Positions 9,617 through 19,486 of a stretch of DNA of 64,000 nucleotides are shown piece by piece. The notes under the pieces are model-generated. The model was not told where the DNA came from. It saw only the letters and a program-made list of their open reading frames with translations, and did not search any database. Origin of the DNA: Chamaesiphon minutus PCC 6605 (GTDB lineage Bacteria > Cyanobacteriota > Cyanobacteriia > Cyanobacteriales > Chamaesiphonaceae); NCBI RefSeq assembly GCF_000317145.1, contig NC_019697.1:4786886-4850885 (forward strand), written 5' to 3'. Position 1 is the stretch's first letter, and each line of letters opens with the position of its first letter. A program made the position numbers and the translations under genes.

Positions 9617-10011
9617 GTGAATGAAGGTTAGAGGGTAGAAAGTATGCGGCAGGAGGTTTGAGGTGTTGTGGAACGGCGTTCCACTATCCATTACTCATTA
9701 CCGATCGCCCATCCACCCACTCTCCGCTGCCCGTACTGTCAAATTCAATACATCCATTCTTGCTGTTTATTGATAAGTTCAGATCGGCCTGCATCCTGTG
9801 TCTCGATCCCCATTGACGATCGCATCGGCGGTAAGTCTGTCTCGACCTAAAATTTAGATCGATCCAATTTAAAAAACAATCCTGACGACAGATAGATCGA
9901 TCGATTGACTCCAGATACAACCATGTATTCCCAATCCGCAATCCACAATCCACAATGGTATGAGATTTTGGTTCGCTCTGGTGATATGATGGAAGACTTG
10001 AAGTCTTTGTT

Positions 10012-10854
10012 ATGCTTAAAGTAACGCCTTTTCTAGACCATAAATCTATGTTAATTTCGACCCATTATCCAGTAATGGTGATTGGTGGAGCAGAAGACAA
10101 AGTCAATGGGTGCGGCATCTTAACCGCTTTCTTTAAAAGTGCTGGCGGCAAGATGGCGACAATCGGCATCATCCCCTGCGCCTCACAAGAACCCAGCGTT
10201 GTTGGCGATCGCTACTACCAAATATTTAAGGGGATGGGTGCCCAGCAAGTGCAAATACTCGATATTCGCCAGCCTAAAGAGTGCGACCAAGACCGTTGGC
10301 TAGATATTTTAGCTAATTGTACTGGCGTATTTGTCACTGGCGGAGATCAATTGCGCCTCCGCGATCTAATTGGCGGCAGTAGGTTTATGACCTCCATCAA
10401 AGAGCGCATCGCACAGGGAGAACTCGTCTTAGCCGGAACTAGTGCTGGTGCGGCGATCGTTGGCGAGCGGATGATTGCTGGCGGCAGCAGTGGCGAATCT
10501 CCCAATCAATCATTAGTCGATCTCACCACTGGCTTGGGCATTTTTCCAGAACTGCTGGTAGATCAACATTTCCACAACCGCAATCGCATGGCGCGATTGA
10601 TCAGCGCGATCGCTGCCCATCCCGACAAGTTAGGAATTGGGATCGATGAAGATACCTGTGCGGCATTTGAAAATGATGGTACTTTTGAAGTCCTCGGCCA
10701 AGGCACGATTACGATCGTCGATCCGGGTAAATTAACCCATACTAATTATCGCGCAGCCACTCAAAGTTCGCCCCTGAGCCTACACAATCTTACCGTTCAT
10801 GTCTTGAGTCCCGGCGATCGCTATGACTATCAAAACCGAGTAGTATTATCATAG
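10012..10854 (+). CDS. cphB: Cyanophycinase
   Basis: A 280-residue serine exopeptidase of the S51 family. The nucleophile is Ser144 in the elbow GTSAGAA, preceded by GVFVTGGDQ and followed by DQHFHNRNR, both conserved in cyanophycinases. It releases beta-Asp-Arg dipeptides from cyanophycin granules in the cytosol. It is slightly longer at the N-terminus than the roughly 270-residue family norm, so an internal start near Met13 is possible. cphA follows 276 bases later in the same direction, the usual cphB-cphA order. Confidence 0.95.
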   Translation: MLKVTPFLDHKSMLISTHYPVMVIGGAEDKVNGCGILTAFFKSAGGKMATIGIIPCASQEPSVVGDRYYQIFKGMGAQQVQILDIRQPKECDQDRWLDILANCTGVFVTGGDQLRLRDLIGGSRFMTSIKERIAQGELVLAGTSAGAAIVGERMIAGGSSGESPNQSLVDLTTGLGIFPELLVDQHFHNRNRMARLISAIAAHPDKLGIGIDEDTCAAFENDGTFEVLGQGTITIVDPGKLTHTNYRAATQSSPLSLHNLTVHVLSPGDRYDYQNRVVLS

Positions 10855-11130
10855 CCGCTAATGTAAAAGTATCGATCGACACTCGTTTTAAAGATCGCTG
10901 GCAAGTTTTGATGAATTTAGCCACTCGATCGCCACGATCTCGATCGTTGTGTATCCAGCAATACTGAATTAGACCCTCAACTTGAAATTAAGTAAGAGTG
11001 GCATATTAATTCGATCGAAAAGAGTTTGACTCTAGCAGCAGATTCCCAAACTCAGCGTTTCAAATTTTATTTAAAACTACAAAATTACACTCACATCAGG
11101 GTGTAGTAAGCTAAAGGTATCGATCTACAT

Positions 11131-13857
11131 ATGAAAATTCTCCAAACTCAAACGCTTCGAGGTCCGAACTACTGGAGCATTCGTCGCTCAAAGCTGATTC
11201 TCGTGCGGCTGGATTTGGAGGAGCTAGCCGATCGCCCATCTGATACCCTTGAGGGCTTTCACGATCGCCTAGTCTCAGTTTTACCCAGTTTAGAAGAACA
11301 TCATTGTTCGCCCGGTTGCAAGGGCGGCTTCCTAAGCCGGGTGCGCGAAGGTACCATGATGGGTCATATCCTGGAGCATGTGGCTTTAGAACTGCAAACT
11401 TTAGCCGGAATGCCAGTCGGCTTCGGACGTACCCGCGAGACAGCCACTCCTGGTGTCTATCAAGTTGTCATCGAATATCAGATCGAAGCTGCCGGACGAT
11501 ATGCCGCCAGAGCGGCTCTGCGGTTGTGTCAGAGCATTATCGAAATGGGCACATACCCCCCAGCCGAACTCGAACGCGATTTGGAAGACTTGATCGAGAT
11601 GCGTAATGATGCGGCTTTGGGTGCTAGTACCGACGCCTTGGTCAAAGAAGCCGAAGCGATGGGAATTCCCTGGATGCATTTAGAGACGTGCGATTTGTTC
11701 CAGCTTGGCTACGGCAAACATCAAAAACGCGTCCAAGCGGCACTGACATCTTACAGTAATATTCTGGGCGTCGAACTAGCCTGCGATAAAGAAAAAACCA
11801 AGAAGATCTTGGCAGGGATGGGCGTTCCCGTCCCGTTGGGAATGACGATTTACGCCTTTAACGAATTAGCTGCCGCGATCGATCGCTTGGGCGGTTATCC
11901 CATTGTAATTAAGCCCCTCAATGGCAATCACGGGCGCGGCATTACGATCGACATTCGGGACTGGGAGCACGCCGAAATCGGCTACGATCGGGCGCGGGAA
12001 GTCTCTAGCGGCGTAATTGTCGAACATTTTTATCAAGGACGCGATCATCGAATTTTGGTTGTCAACCACAAAGTCGTCGCAGTAGCCGAGCGGGTACCCG
12101 CCCATATAATCGGCGATGGCAAACTGACGATCCGCGAATTAGTCGATCGCGAAAACCAAGATGTCCGGCGCGGTACGGGTCACGACAACATGCTGACCAC
12201 GATCGAACTAGATGACTCCACCGATGAGATGCTGCGACTGCAAGGCGTCACGCTGACGACAGTACTCCCACCAGAGCGCGTCTGCTATCTGCGCGCGACG
12301 GCCAATCTGAGTACGGGCGGCATCGCAATCGATCGGACCGACGAGATCCACCCCGAAACCGTGTGGATGGCCGAGCGCGTCTCGCACATTATTGGTCTGG
12401 ATGTCGCTGGCATCGATGTAATTACCACAGATATTACCAAAACTCTACGCGAAGCTGACGGCACGATCGTCGAAGTCAATGCCGCACCCGGATTGCGGAT
12501 GCACATCTCGCCCAGTCAAGGCGTCGGTCGCAATGTTGCCGCGCCGATCCTCCAGATGCTATTTCCGCCCAATACTCCCACGCGGATTCCGATCGTCTCA
12601 ATTACGGGGACCAACGGTAAAACTACCACCACGCGCTTAATCGCCCACATCTTCAGTCAGATGTACGATTCGGTAGGTTATACCACCACCGACGGTATCT
12701 ATATTGGCGGGCGATTAGTCGAAAAAGGCGATACCACTGGGCCGCAAAGTGCCCAAATTATTCTCCAAGATCCGACGGTAGATATTGCGATCCTAGAAAC
12801 CGCACGCGGCGGTATTTTACGATCGGGTTTAGCTTTCCAGCATTGCGACGTCGGTGTCATTTTAAATGTCGCTGCCGATCATTTAGGCTTAGGCGATATT
12901 GAGACCATCGACCAATTAGCCCGCGTCAAAGGCGTCGTTGCCGAAGCCGTGCGCGCCGATGGTTATGCCGTCCTCAATGCCGATGACGAGCGCGTAGCCG
13001 CTATGGCCGACCAGGCACGCGGGAAGGTCGCCTATTTCTCAATGGATGCCAATAACCCATTAGTGCGATCGCACGTCCAACGTGGTGGCATTGCCGCAGT
13101 TTACACTAATAACTACATCACGATCTTGCAGCAAGATTGGGTACACCGGATTGAGAGTGTTGAGCGCGTACCGTTGACTCTGGGCGGACGGGTACCCTTT
13201 ATGATTGCCAATACGCTGGCAGCCAGCCTCGCCGCCTTCGTGCAGGGTGTCAGTATCGAGCACATTCGCACCGCCTTACGCAGCTTCCGCGCCTCTGCCC
13301 AGCAGACCCCAGGCCGGATGAATTTATTCGACCTCGGCAGCTATCACGTCTTGGTAGACTACGCTCATAACCCCGCCGGATATGAAGCCGTCGGTAGCTT
13401 CGTCAAAAACTGGACTGGCCCAGCAATTGGGGTCGTTGGGGGGCCTGGAGATCGGCGCGATGAAGATCTGATCGAACTAGGCAAACTTTCAGCCACATTC
13501 TTCGATCGCATTATCATCAAAGAAGATGATGATACCAGAGGGCGCGCTTGGGGCGAAGTTGCCGAACTAATCGTCCAAGGCATCGAGCAAGTCATCCCCG
13601 CTGCCGAATTGCCAGCCAGCCACTCAATTATGCTCAATGAGGCCGAGGCAATTGGCTGGGCATTAGATAACGCCCCCGAAAATGCTCTGGTGACCATCTT
13701 CCCCGATAACGTCACTCGCGCGATCGAGCTAATTATGGCGCGCAATCCGATTATTGACAAACCAGAAGCGATGTTTTCTGCCGAAGTCAAGCCAGACAAC
13801 GTGCCAGTCTTCGACACTATGAGTGCTGGCAGCAACGGCAGACACAGTAGCATTTAA
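11131..13857 (+). CDS. cphA: Cyanophycin synthetase
   Basis: A 908-residue synthetase with the three expected regions. There is an N-terminal domain (1-160), an ATP-grasp domain that activates the backbone and adds aspartate (about 200-485, with PIVIKPLNGNHGRG), and a Mur ligase-like domain that adds arginine to the side chain, with the P-loop GTNGKTTTTR at about residues 493-502 and DYAHNPAGYE near residue 748. It makes multi-L-arginyl-poly-L-aspartate, the cyanobacterial nitrogen store, without a ribosome. The length is normal (about 870-910). No terminator is evident directly downstream. Confidence 0.97.
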   Translation: MKILQTQTLRGPNYWSIRRSKLILVRLDLEELADRPSDTLEGFHDRLVSVLPSLEEHHCSPGCKGGFLSRVREGTMMGHILEHVALELQTLAGMPVGFGRTRETATPGVYQVVIEYQIEAAGRYAARAALRLCQSIIEMGTYPPAELERDLEDLIEMRNDAALGASTDALVKEAEAMGIPWMHLETCDLFQLGYGKHQKRVQAALTSYSNILGVELACDKEKTKKILAGMGVPVPLGMTIYAFNELAAAIDRLGGYPIVIKPLNGNHGRGITIDIRDWEHAEIGYDRAREVSSGVIVEHFYQGRDHRILVVNHKVVAVAERVPAHIIGDGKLTIRELVDRENQDVRRGTGHDNMLTTIELDDSTDEMLRLQGVTLTTVLPPERVCYLRATANLSTGGIAIDRTDEIHPETVWMAERVSHIIGLDVAGIDVITTDITKTLREADGTIVEVNAAPGLRMHISPSQGVGRNVAAPILQMLFPPNTPTRIPIVSITGTNGKTTTTRLIAHIFSQMYDSVGYTTTDGIYIGGRLVEKGDTTGPQSAQIILQDPTVDIAILETARGGILRSGLAFQHCDVGVILNVAADHLGLGDIETIDQLARVKGVVAEAVRADGYAVLNADDERVAAMADQARGKVAYFSMDANNPLVRSHVQRGGIAAVYTNNYITILQQDWVHRIESVERVPLTLGGRVPFMIANTLAASLAAFVQGVSIEHIRTALRSFRASAQQTPGRMNLFDLGSYHVLVDYAHNPAGYEAVGSFVKNWTGPAIGVVGGPGDRRDEDLIELGKLSATFFDRIIIKEDDDTRGRAWGEVAELIVQGIEQVIPAAELPASHSIMLNEAEAIGWALDNAPENALVTIFPDNVTRAIELIMARNPIIDKPEAMFSAEVKPDNVPVFDTMSAGSNGRHSSI

Positions 13858-14192
13858 ATCTGATGTTAGACCGAAAAGGCGATCGAGCTAGATGTATTTA
13901 GTTCGGTCGTCATCGATCGTGAAAGTCTTCGATTATGCAATTTAATCCATCGATCGATCTGGAGCGGTCGATAATCGCGATCGATGCCGCCCAAGTTCCG
14001 CCCGTACTAAGCCATATAGCTATCCCGAACCATTCGCATCGCGCATGACAGGACGCCAAAAGCGATCGCTTGGCAAAGACTTTAGCTCCTTGTCAGTAGT
14101 TTTGTTCTGACAAAATTGACTTGCTCCCGCTCGATCCTGACAGTCAGTAGTCGATCGATGTTGACGTCGAACGACCACTGACGAGATATTTA
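13858..14192. other. Intergenic region between convergent cphA and the ABC importer operon
   Basis: This 335-base gap lies between two 3' ends. Near 14138-14190 there is an imperfect inverted repeat that could end the minus-strand operon, but it has no T run. Short CGATCGAT-type repeats are frequent. No gene is seen. Confidence 0.4.
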
Positions 14193-15212
14193 CTACATTG
14201 ATTTGACGATGGAATCGTCATAGAGCGATTCGACTTTGAGGGGTTGAGTGACAAATTTAAATTCTTCAGCCGCTTTGGTAGTCAACTCTAAATTACCAAT
14301 CAAGCTTTTGGGGTTGCTTTTATCGAAAGCAATTGTCTTGTTCGCCGCCACGTCGAATAACTTCACCCCCGCCAATTGCTCTTTGACTTCAGCCGCAGTT
14401 ACGCCCATTTTGTCACCAGAAATTTTCAATGCTTCTGGGTCGCTAGCCATGACGAGCTTGACGGCTTTATCGACAGCTTTAAAGTATGATTGGAGGTCTT
14501 TCGAGCGAGTTTTGATGAGTTTGTCGCGGACGACCACCACATCGGCAATTAAGTTGGTATCTTTACTAGAAAAGATGATATTGCCACCACCTAGCTTGGC
14601 ATTTTTAGTTAAATAAGGCTCATAGGTAACAGCTAGATCTACTTGCTTTGAGCCAAAAGCCGCAGCTGCTGCACCAGCTTCCATATCTTTAATCTTCAGA
14701 TCGGCCTCAGTTAACCCACCCTGCTTTAAATAAGCTTGCAGCAATACTTTTTCAAAGAGCACGTTTTCCCTAGCGGCATTTTTACCCTTAGCATCTTTCG
14801 GTGTGGCAATATTCCTACCGATAATGCCATCGGCACCATTAGAATAATCGACTAAGTAGGCAATTTTTAATGATGGATCTTTAGCGATTGTTTGAATTGC
14901 ATCGCCCGATGTCAACCAAGCAATATCAGCCTTACCAGCTAATACCGCAGTGATTTCTTCACTAGCACTTTGGAAAAATAAATCTTGAACATTCAAGCCT
15001 TCTTGTGTAAACAGTCCCTTTTTGACTGATACATAATGCCCTGAATAACCTACCCAGTTGTAAGCTGCCGAAACTAGGGGTGCGGATGCGGCTGTTGGTG
15101 CAGAACTATTATCAGGGGCATTAGTCTTTGGTTGCTGCGTACAGGCAATGGTTAATACAAAAGCAGTTATTGCTAAGAAAGTGCAGCGCAACCAAGCAGA
15201 TAGTTTGAACAT
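14193..15212 (-). CDS. ABC transporter substrate-binding lipoprotein (SsuA/TauA/NMT1-like)
   Basis: A 339-residue periplasmic binding protein with a lipoprotein signal ending in the lipobox LTIAC (Cys24). The mature part matches the NMT1/SsuA-type fold, with a SAAYNWVGYSGHY start and a VLAGKADIAWLTSGDA segment typical of this class. It is the last gene of a minus-strand set with permease, hydrolase and ATPase. Transporters of this type are often annotated as urea carboxylase-related and go with guanidine or nitrogen-compound use, which fits the carboxylase and DUF1989 genes nearby. The ligand is inferred. Confidence 0.85.
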   Translation of the reverse strand: MFKLSAWLRCTFLAITAFVLTIACTQQPKTNAPDNSSAPTAASAPLVSAAYNWVGYSGHYVSVKKGLFTQEGLNVQDLFFQSASEEITAVLAGKADIAWLTSGDAIQTIAKDPSLKIAYLVDYSNGADGIIGRNIATPKDAKGKNAARENVLFEKVLLQAYLKQGGLTEADLKIKDMEAGAAAAAFGSKQVDLAVTYEPYLTKNAKLGGGNIIFSSKDTNLIADVVVVRDKLIKTRSKDLQSYFKAVDKAVKLVMASDPEALKISGDKMGVTAAEVKEQLAGVKLFDVAANKTIAFDKSNPKSLIGNLELTTKAAEEFKFVTQPLKVESLYDDSIVKSM

Positions 15213-15312
15213 GAAGTCGAAAAAATAAGAGAGTAGTTAAACAAATGAAATCGCCACTACACATTGGATATAGAGCGCGATAAATAATTTCTCTATCTAT
15301 TCCAACAGTAGA

Positions 15313-16170
15313 CTAATGACGGATCTGGTCTGCCCAAGGAGTGAGGCGGCGAGATACCCACTTCAATCCATAATCTATGGTAAGGCCGATCGTGCCAATT
15401 AATACAATACAAAATAGAACTTTATCGGTTTGCAAGAACCTTTGAGCTTGAATAATTTTAAAACCTAGACCATTTTGGGCAGCCAATAACTCGGCAATCA
15501 CCACAAAGTTCCAAGCTCCAGAAATATTTACCCGTAATGTATCGAGCACGCTAGGAAAAGTCGCAGGTACGATTACTTTCCATAGGACATCCCAGCGATT
15601 GGCACCCATAGTATATGCCACATTAATCATTTCATTGGGAATGAATTTGACGGCATCGGCTACCATGATGATGTTATATAATACAACCCCTAGGGTAATA
15701 ATCAAAATTTTCGAGGGTTCGCCCAAACCTACCCAGATAATAATCAGCGGGACAAAGCCAGTAATCGGCATATAGCGCACCGTACCGACGATCGGCGAAA
15801 ATAAGCTATCCATGCTGTAAAAAGTGCCGATTGCCAAGCCCACAGGGACGCCAATTATGGCCGCCAGCACAAAGCCAGCCAGTACTCGACCGCAACTAGC
15901 TAAGACATCTTCGCCCAGGCTGTTTTCTGCAAACATTGTCAATCCGGCTGATAGCACTGCCAGTGGGGTAGGCAAGAAAGTCGGCGGTACGAGCTGGAGC
16001 GAACTAACGATCGTCCACAGAGTCAACGGTAATGCCAATGACAAGGCCACTAACAACCACGATAACCGCTGCGGAAATCCCTGCCGAATACTCCAAAAGA
16101 TTGAAGGTGAAAGATAACGATGCTGGCGGGTCGGCGGTTTGGGACTGGGGACGGAAATGGATTCAAGCAC
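15313..16170 (-). CDS. ABC transporter permease (SsuC/TauC/NrtB-like)
   Basis: A 285-residue inner-membrane permease with about six hydrophobic segments after a 35-residue polar N-terminus. The cytoplasmic coupling loop is visible around AYTMGANRWDVLWKVIVPATFPS, the EAA-type motif that docks to the ATPase. The start appears to be a GTG at 16170. It lies 12 bases after the hydrolase gene and belongs to the same operon. The substrate is probably a small nitrogen compound, by context only. Confidence 0.88.
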   Translation of the reverse strand: MLESISVPSPKPPTRQHRYLSPSIFWSIRQGFPQRLSWLLVALSLALPLTLWTIVSSLQLVPPTFLPTPLAVLSAGLTMFAENSLGEDVLASCGRVLAGFVLAAIIGVPVGLAIGTFYSMDSLFSPIVGTVRYMPITGFVPLIIIWVGLGEPSKILIITLGVVLYNIIMVADAVKFIPNEMINVAYTMGANRWDVLWKVIVPATFPSVLDTLRVNISGAWNFVVIAELLAAQNGLGFKIIQAQRFLQTDKVLFCIVLIGTIGLTIDYGLKWVSRRLTPWADQIRH

Positions 16171-16182
16171 TGCGATATCCTT

Positions 16183-16983
16183 TTAAGATTGATGTTTGGT
16201 ATTAACTTCTTGCGGGCATCCCGGCTGGCGGCGGCGATCGAGATATTCCCCTAAAATGTGCTGATACTTGTCGCGCCCGAACGATCGATAATGTCCGGGG
16301 TAAACAGTTGAGATGGGTAGTTTTTGGAGCCGCTCGTAGGTACGAATATAGTCAGGAATATTACTGCAATGCAGCTCGTCTAGCAATTCGCCATCGTAAA
16401 TGACATCGCCAGAAAATAAGGCTTGCGATTGCGGGTCGTACAAGGCAATACATCCCGTCGAATGTCCGGGTAAATGCAAGACTTCCAACGCGCGATCGCC
16501 CAGATCTAGCACATCCCCATCCTGCAAAATTTGGGTGGGTTCGGCAGCATTAAAGGTGTACTCGTCTACTCTAAAACCCTGATGGGGTAACATCTCAAAA
16601 TGGTCTAGATGTATCCAGCCCGGTTGAGCGCACAAGGCTTCATAGGCATCTCCTGCCCGCAATGCTTGCGCCTCTGCCGCATGAATGGCACGGCGATCGA
16701 ATTCATGGATGCCTCCCGCATGGTCGAAATGAATATGAGACGCAACTGCCAGTAGTGGTTTGTCGATTAACTCAGCTAGATGCTGACGCAGGCTGGCTAC
16801 GCCCAATCCGGTATCGACCAATAAATCTCGATCGCGCCCTTTAATTAGCCACAGATTGGCCCGGTTGTACCAATAATAATGCGGCTCTGTAATCAGATAC
16901 AGTCCTTCTTCGATCCGCTCGGTAGCAAACCAGCGTTGGCAAAGCCTCTCGGAACGAGAATCGCAGACTTGTTTGGTTGCCAT
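16183..16983 (-). CDS. Metallo-beta-lactamase-fold hydrolase embedded in the ABC operon
   Basis: A 266-residue MBL-fold protein with the metal-binding motif HIHFDH (His83, His85, Asp87, His88), a further His in LPGHSTG, Asp in FSGDVIYDG and a last His in YPGHYRSF, so both metal sites look complete. It is cytosolic, with no signal peptide. Only 4 bases separate it from the ATPase gene and 12 from the permease gene. A hydrolase in this position may act on the imported compound or a product of it, but the family is too broad to name a substrate. Confidence 0.87.
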   Translation of the reverse strand: MATKQVCDSRSERLCQRWFATERIEEGLYLITEPHYYWYNRANLWLIKGRDRDLLVDTGLGVASLRQHLAELIDKPLLAVASHIHFDHAGGIHEFDRRAIHAAEAQALRAGDAYEALCAQPGWIHLDHFEMLPHQGFRVDEYTFNAAEPTQILQDGDVLDLGDRALEVLHLPGHSTGCIALYDPQSQALFSGDVIYDGELLDELHCSNIPDYIRTYERLQKLPISTVYPGHYRSFGRDKYQHILGEYLDRRRQPGCPQEVNTKHQS

Positions 16984-16987
16984 TACC

Positions 16988-17803
16988 TCACTCCTGACGC
17001 ATGAGCTGAAGTACTTGCCGTTTAATAGCTACGAACTCTGGCGCGAGCTTGATATCGAGTTCGCGATGTTCGGGTAGATCGACGAGAATCTCACTTTGCA
17101 CTCGACCCGGGCGACAACTCAGTACGTATACCCGTTGGGATAGATAAATAGCCTCTTCGACATCATGCGTAATCATCAATACCGTGACATGGGTTTTCGA
17201 CCACAGTTCGAGTAAAAATTCTTGCATTTGTTCTTTAGTTTGAGCATCTAAAGCACCAAACGGCTCATCCATCAATAGTACAGCAGGTTCGTTTGCTAAT
17301 GCTCTGGCGATCGCCACCCGCTGCTTCATTCCTCCAGATAACTGTTTGGGATAACTATTGGCAAATTTTTCTAGCCCTACCACATTCAGGAAGTAACCAA
17401 CTTTCTCGCGCTGTGCCGATTTAGACATCTGCTGAAATTGCAACCCAAAAGCGATATTTTGAGCTACGGTCAACCACGGATAGAGAGTATAACCTTGAAA
17501 CACCATCCCGCGATCCGAGCCAGGTTTACCCGTGACCGAGCGACCGTCTATCAATACCGCTCCGCTGGAAGGTGGGGTGAGTCCAGCGATAATATTCAGC
17601 AGAGTTGACTTGCCACAACCAGATGCGCCAACTAGACAAATAAATTCTCTGGGGAAGATTTCAAGATTGATATCTTGCAGTACGTTTAAGTGGCGATCGC
17701 CTCTGACAGGATAAGACTTGGAGAGGTGCTCGATCGACAGTTTCGGGGCTTGACGATCGAGCAATCTTACAGATGTCTGTTCTTGAAGCGTGCGGCTATT
17801 CAT
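16988..17803 (-). CDS. ABC transporter ATP-binding protein (SsuB/TauB/NrtD-like)
   Basis: A 271-residue ATPase with a complete nucleotide-binding set: Walker A GASGCGKST at residues 59-67, Q-loop in VFQGYTLYPW, signature LSGGMKQR, Walker B LLMDEPFGALD and a switch His in MITHDVEE. It belongs to the nitrate/sulfonate/taurine importer class, matching the neighbouring permease and binding protein. It is the first gene of the four-gene minus-strand operon. No guanidine riboswitch is visible in its own leader. Confidence 0.92.
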   Translation of the reverse strand: MNSRTLQEQTSVRLLDRQAPKLSIEHLSKSYPVRGDRHLNVLQDINLEIFPREFICLVGASGCGKSTLLNIIAGLTPPSSGAVLIDGRSVTGKPGSDRGMVFQGYTLYPWLTVAQNIAFGLQFQQMSKSAQREKVGYFLNVVGLEKFANSYPKQLSGGMKQRVAIARALANEPAVLLMDEPFGALDAQTKEQMQEFLLELWSKTHVTVLMITHDVEEAIYLSQRVYVLSCRPGRVQSEILVDLPEHRELDIKLAPEFVAIKRQVLQLMRQE

Positions 17804-18308
17804 ATATAGTGTGTTGATTGCCAGTAGTTAAAAAATAAATATAATTACCTCCAGAATATCCCTCACTCTGGGATTTTGACCTCAGCCAGATGAACTTACT
17901 TGCCCCAGCTACTCGACTCAAACCATTACTAATTAAATAACAAGATCGGGTTCGTAAAATGCTTGCAGAGAACATTTTATCAGCAAAGAGATCGGTAATT
18001 GAGGTGGGTGATGGTAAACTGAAACTATGGCTCGAATCTCAACAATTGTCTACTTCACGCTCGAACAATAAGACTTTTTGCGGAGATTATAACCCCCGAA
18101 TAATTGGTAGGATCTCACTAGCAGTGTTTGTAACAGAACAGGGTTTGTTTTGCCCCGATTATCTGGGCAAATTTTTAACCACATTACGCCGCTCCTGTCA
18201 AGAGAAAAAACTTAAGTAGCATTAGGAATGCCGATCGATTTAAAAGCCAGATAGTGGCTGTCAGCACAGATGCGGTACTTTATTAATAATTAAATCTATG
18301 CGATTCTG
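17804..18308. other. Divergent intergenic region
   Basis: This 505-base region must hold the promoters of the ABC importer operon (minus) and the desaturase-like gene (plus). An 86-codon open frame at 17959-18219 has no recognisable family and is not called. I find no riboswitch, and no clear NtcA site. Confidence 0.4.
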
Positions 18309-19283
18309 ATGATATCACCAAACTCCAAAAATATTGTGGCGATCGCTTACACTTTCATATCATATAGTCTCGGTATTCTGTTGATTCTTTCGTCACATTG
18401 GCAACTGAATATTCTAGGTATAATTGCGATCGTGCATAGTCTATCTATTGCCACGGCGTTGACTCATGAATTTATTCACGGCAACATTTTTAAGCAGCGC
18501 ACTACTAATGCCTGGTGGGGTCGAGTGATGACTCATCTGAATGGAGCTTGTTATGCCCCATGGGAAAATTTGGTAGAGCATCATTTCAATCATCATTTGC
18601 ATCATCTGGACGTAGTGCGATTTGATGTCGTCGAGTATCTCAACAAATTGCCTTCCTGGTGGCGATCGATTTATGTGGTGTTAGAGTGGCTATATTTTCC
18701 CGTCATGGAGTTTGAGATGCGCTGGCGGATTATTAGCGATCCGTTTCTCGATGCAAATAAACGATCGCTCAGAGGACGAACGCTAATTTTCATGCTTTAT
18801 CGCGCTACTGCTTTCGTAATTCTAGCTTGGTTGTCTTGGAAAGCCCTTTTACTCTATTCGATCGCTTATATTTCCTTTGTAAATGTGATGCGGTTTGTCG
18901 ATGCGTTTCATCACATTTATGATTATGCTATTGTTGGCTCGAATTTTATCCAACGCGATCGAGTCTACGAGCAAGCACGCACTTTTTCTAATTTAATATC
19001 TGTGCGATATCCTTGGCTAAATTTACTATTCCTCAATTTTGGCTACCACAATGCTCATCATCATAATATGAGTTGTCCGTGGCATGAGTTACCAGCACTG
19101 CATAATAAACTCTATGGCAATAGCGATCGTGGCTTGTTTCCTTTACCCCAATTGGTGTTTAACTATCATCGGTTTCGGATCGATCGGTTGTTTGCTGGGC
19201 AAGGTGAAATTAATCTAGACAGGGAGCTAAAGTTAGATGATTTTATCGGTGGTGTAGCTGTTTCTTTATTGACTCCGCCGTAA
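18309..19283 (+). CDS. Membrane fatty acid desaturase-family protein
   Basis: A 324-residue membrane protein with three histidine clusters that bind the diiron centre: HEFIHG near residue 54, the HHFNHHLHH stretch near residue 95 and HNAHHH near residue 250. Several hydrophobic segments lie between them. This is the FA_desaturase superfamily. The substrate, fatty acid or carotenoid, cannot be fixed. It ends convergently with the carboxylase gene, with a hairpin between them. Confidence 0.8.
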   Translation: MISPNSKNIVAIAYTFISYSLGILLILSSHWQLNILGIIAIVHSLSIATALTHEFIHGNIFKQRTTNAWWGRVMTHLNGACYAPWENLVEHHFNHHLHHLDVVRFDVVEYLNKLPSWWRSIYVVLEWLYFPVMEFEMRWRIISDPFLDANKRSLRGRTLIFMLYRATAFVILAWLSWKALLLYSIAYISFVNVMRFVDAFHHIYDYAIVGSNFIQRDRVYEQARTFSNLISVRYPWLNLLFLNFGYHNAHHHNMSCPWHELPALHNKLYGNSDRGLFPLPQLVFNYHRFRIDRLFAGQGEINLDRELKLDDFIGGVAVSLLTPP

Positions 19284-19359
19284 TTGTCAATTAACGCGAG
19301 TTGGGTTGAGGATATTTGTTTAGTTCTCGTACCGCAACCGATTACAATCGAAGTTAGTA

Positions 19360-19389
19360 GTACTCAGTCTGCATAGGCGGACTGAGTAC
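19360..19389. terminator. Hairpin between convergent genes, possible bidirectional terminator
   Basis: A perfect 10-bp inverted repeat (GTACTCAGTC and its complement) with a 10-base loop lies between the stops of the desaturase and carboxylase genes. It lacks a T run on either strand, so termination is inferred from position. Confidence 0.45.
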
Positions 19390-19417
19390 CTAGTAGTGCT
19401 ATACCTCTTAGAGCAAG

Positions 19418-19438
19418 TAGGGTGGGCACTGCCCACTA
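19418..19438. repeat. Short palindromic repeat, copy 1
   Basis: A near-perfect palindrome with arms TAGGGTGGGCA and TGCCCACTA. Related copies lie at 32187-32211 and 55538-55564, all between genes. It is probably a REP-like dispersed element. Confidence 0.6.
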
Positions 19439-19486
19439 CATAAGTTTCAGACTATTTGGATTTAGTAAATATTTGTACCCAGCTAC

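Noticed and set aside
17804-17960. Possible second guanidine riboswitch before the ABC importer operon
   Set aside because: The ykkC blocks CTAGGGTTCCG and GACTGGTCCGAGAG are not present on either strand here.
17959-18219. 86-codon open frame between the ABC ATPase and the desaturase-like gene
   Set aside because: No ribosome site, no recognisable family, and biased composition; it lies where divergent promoters must be.
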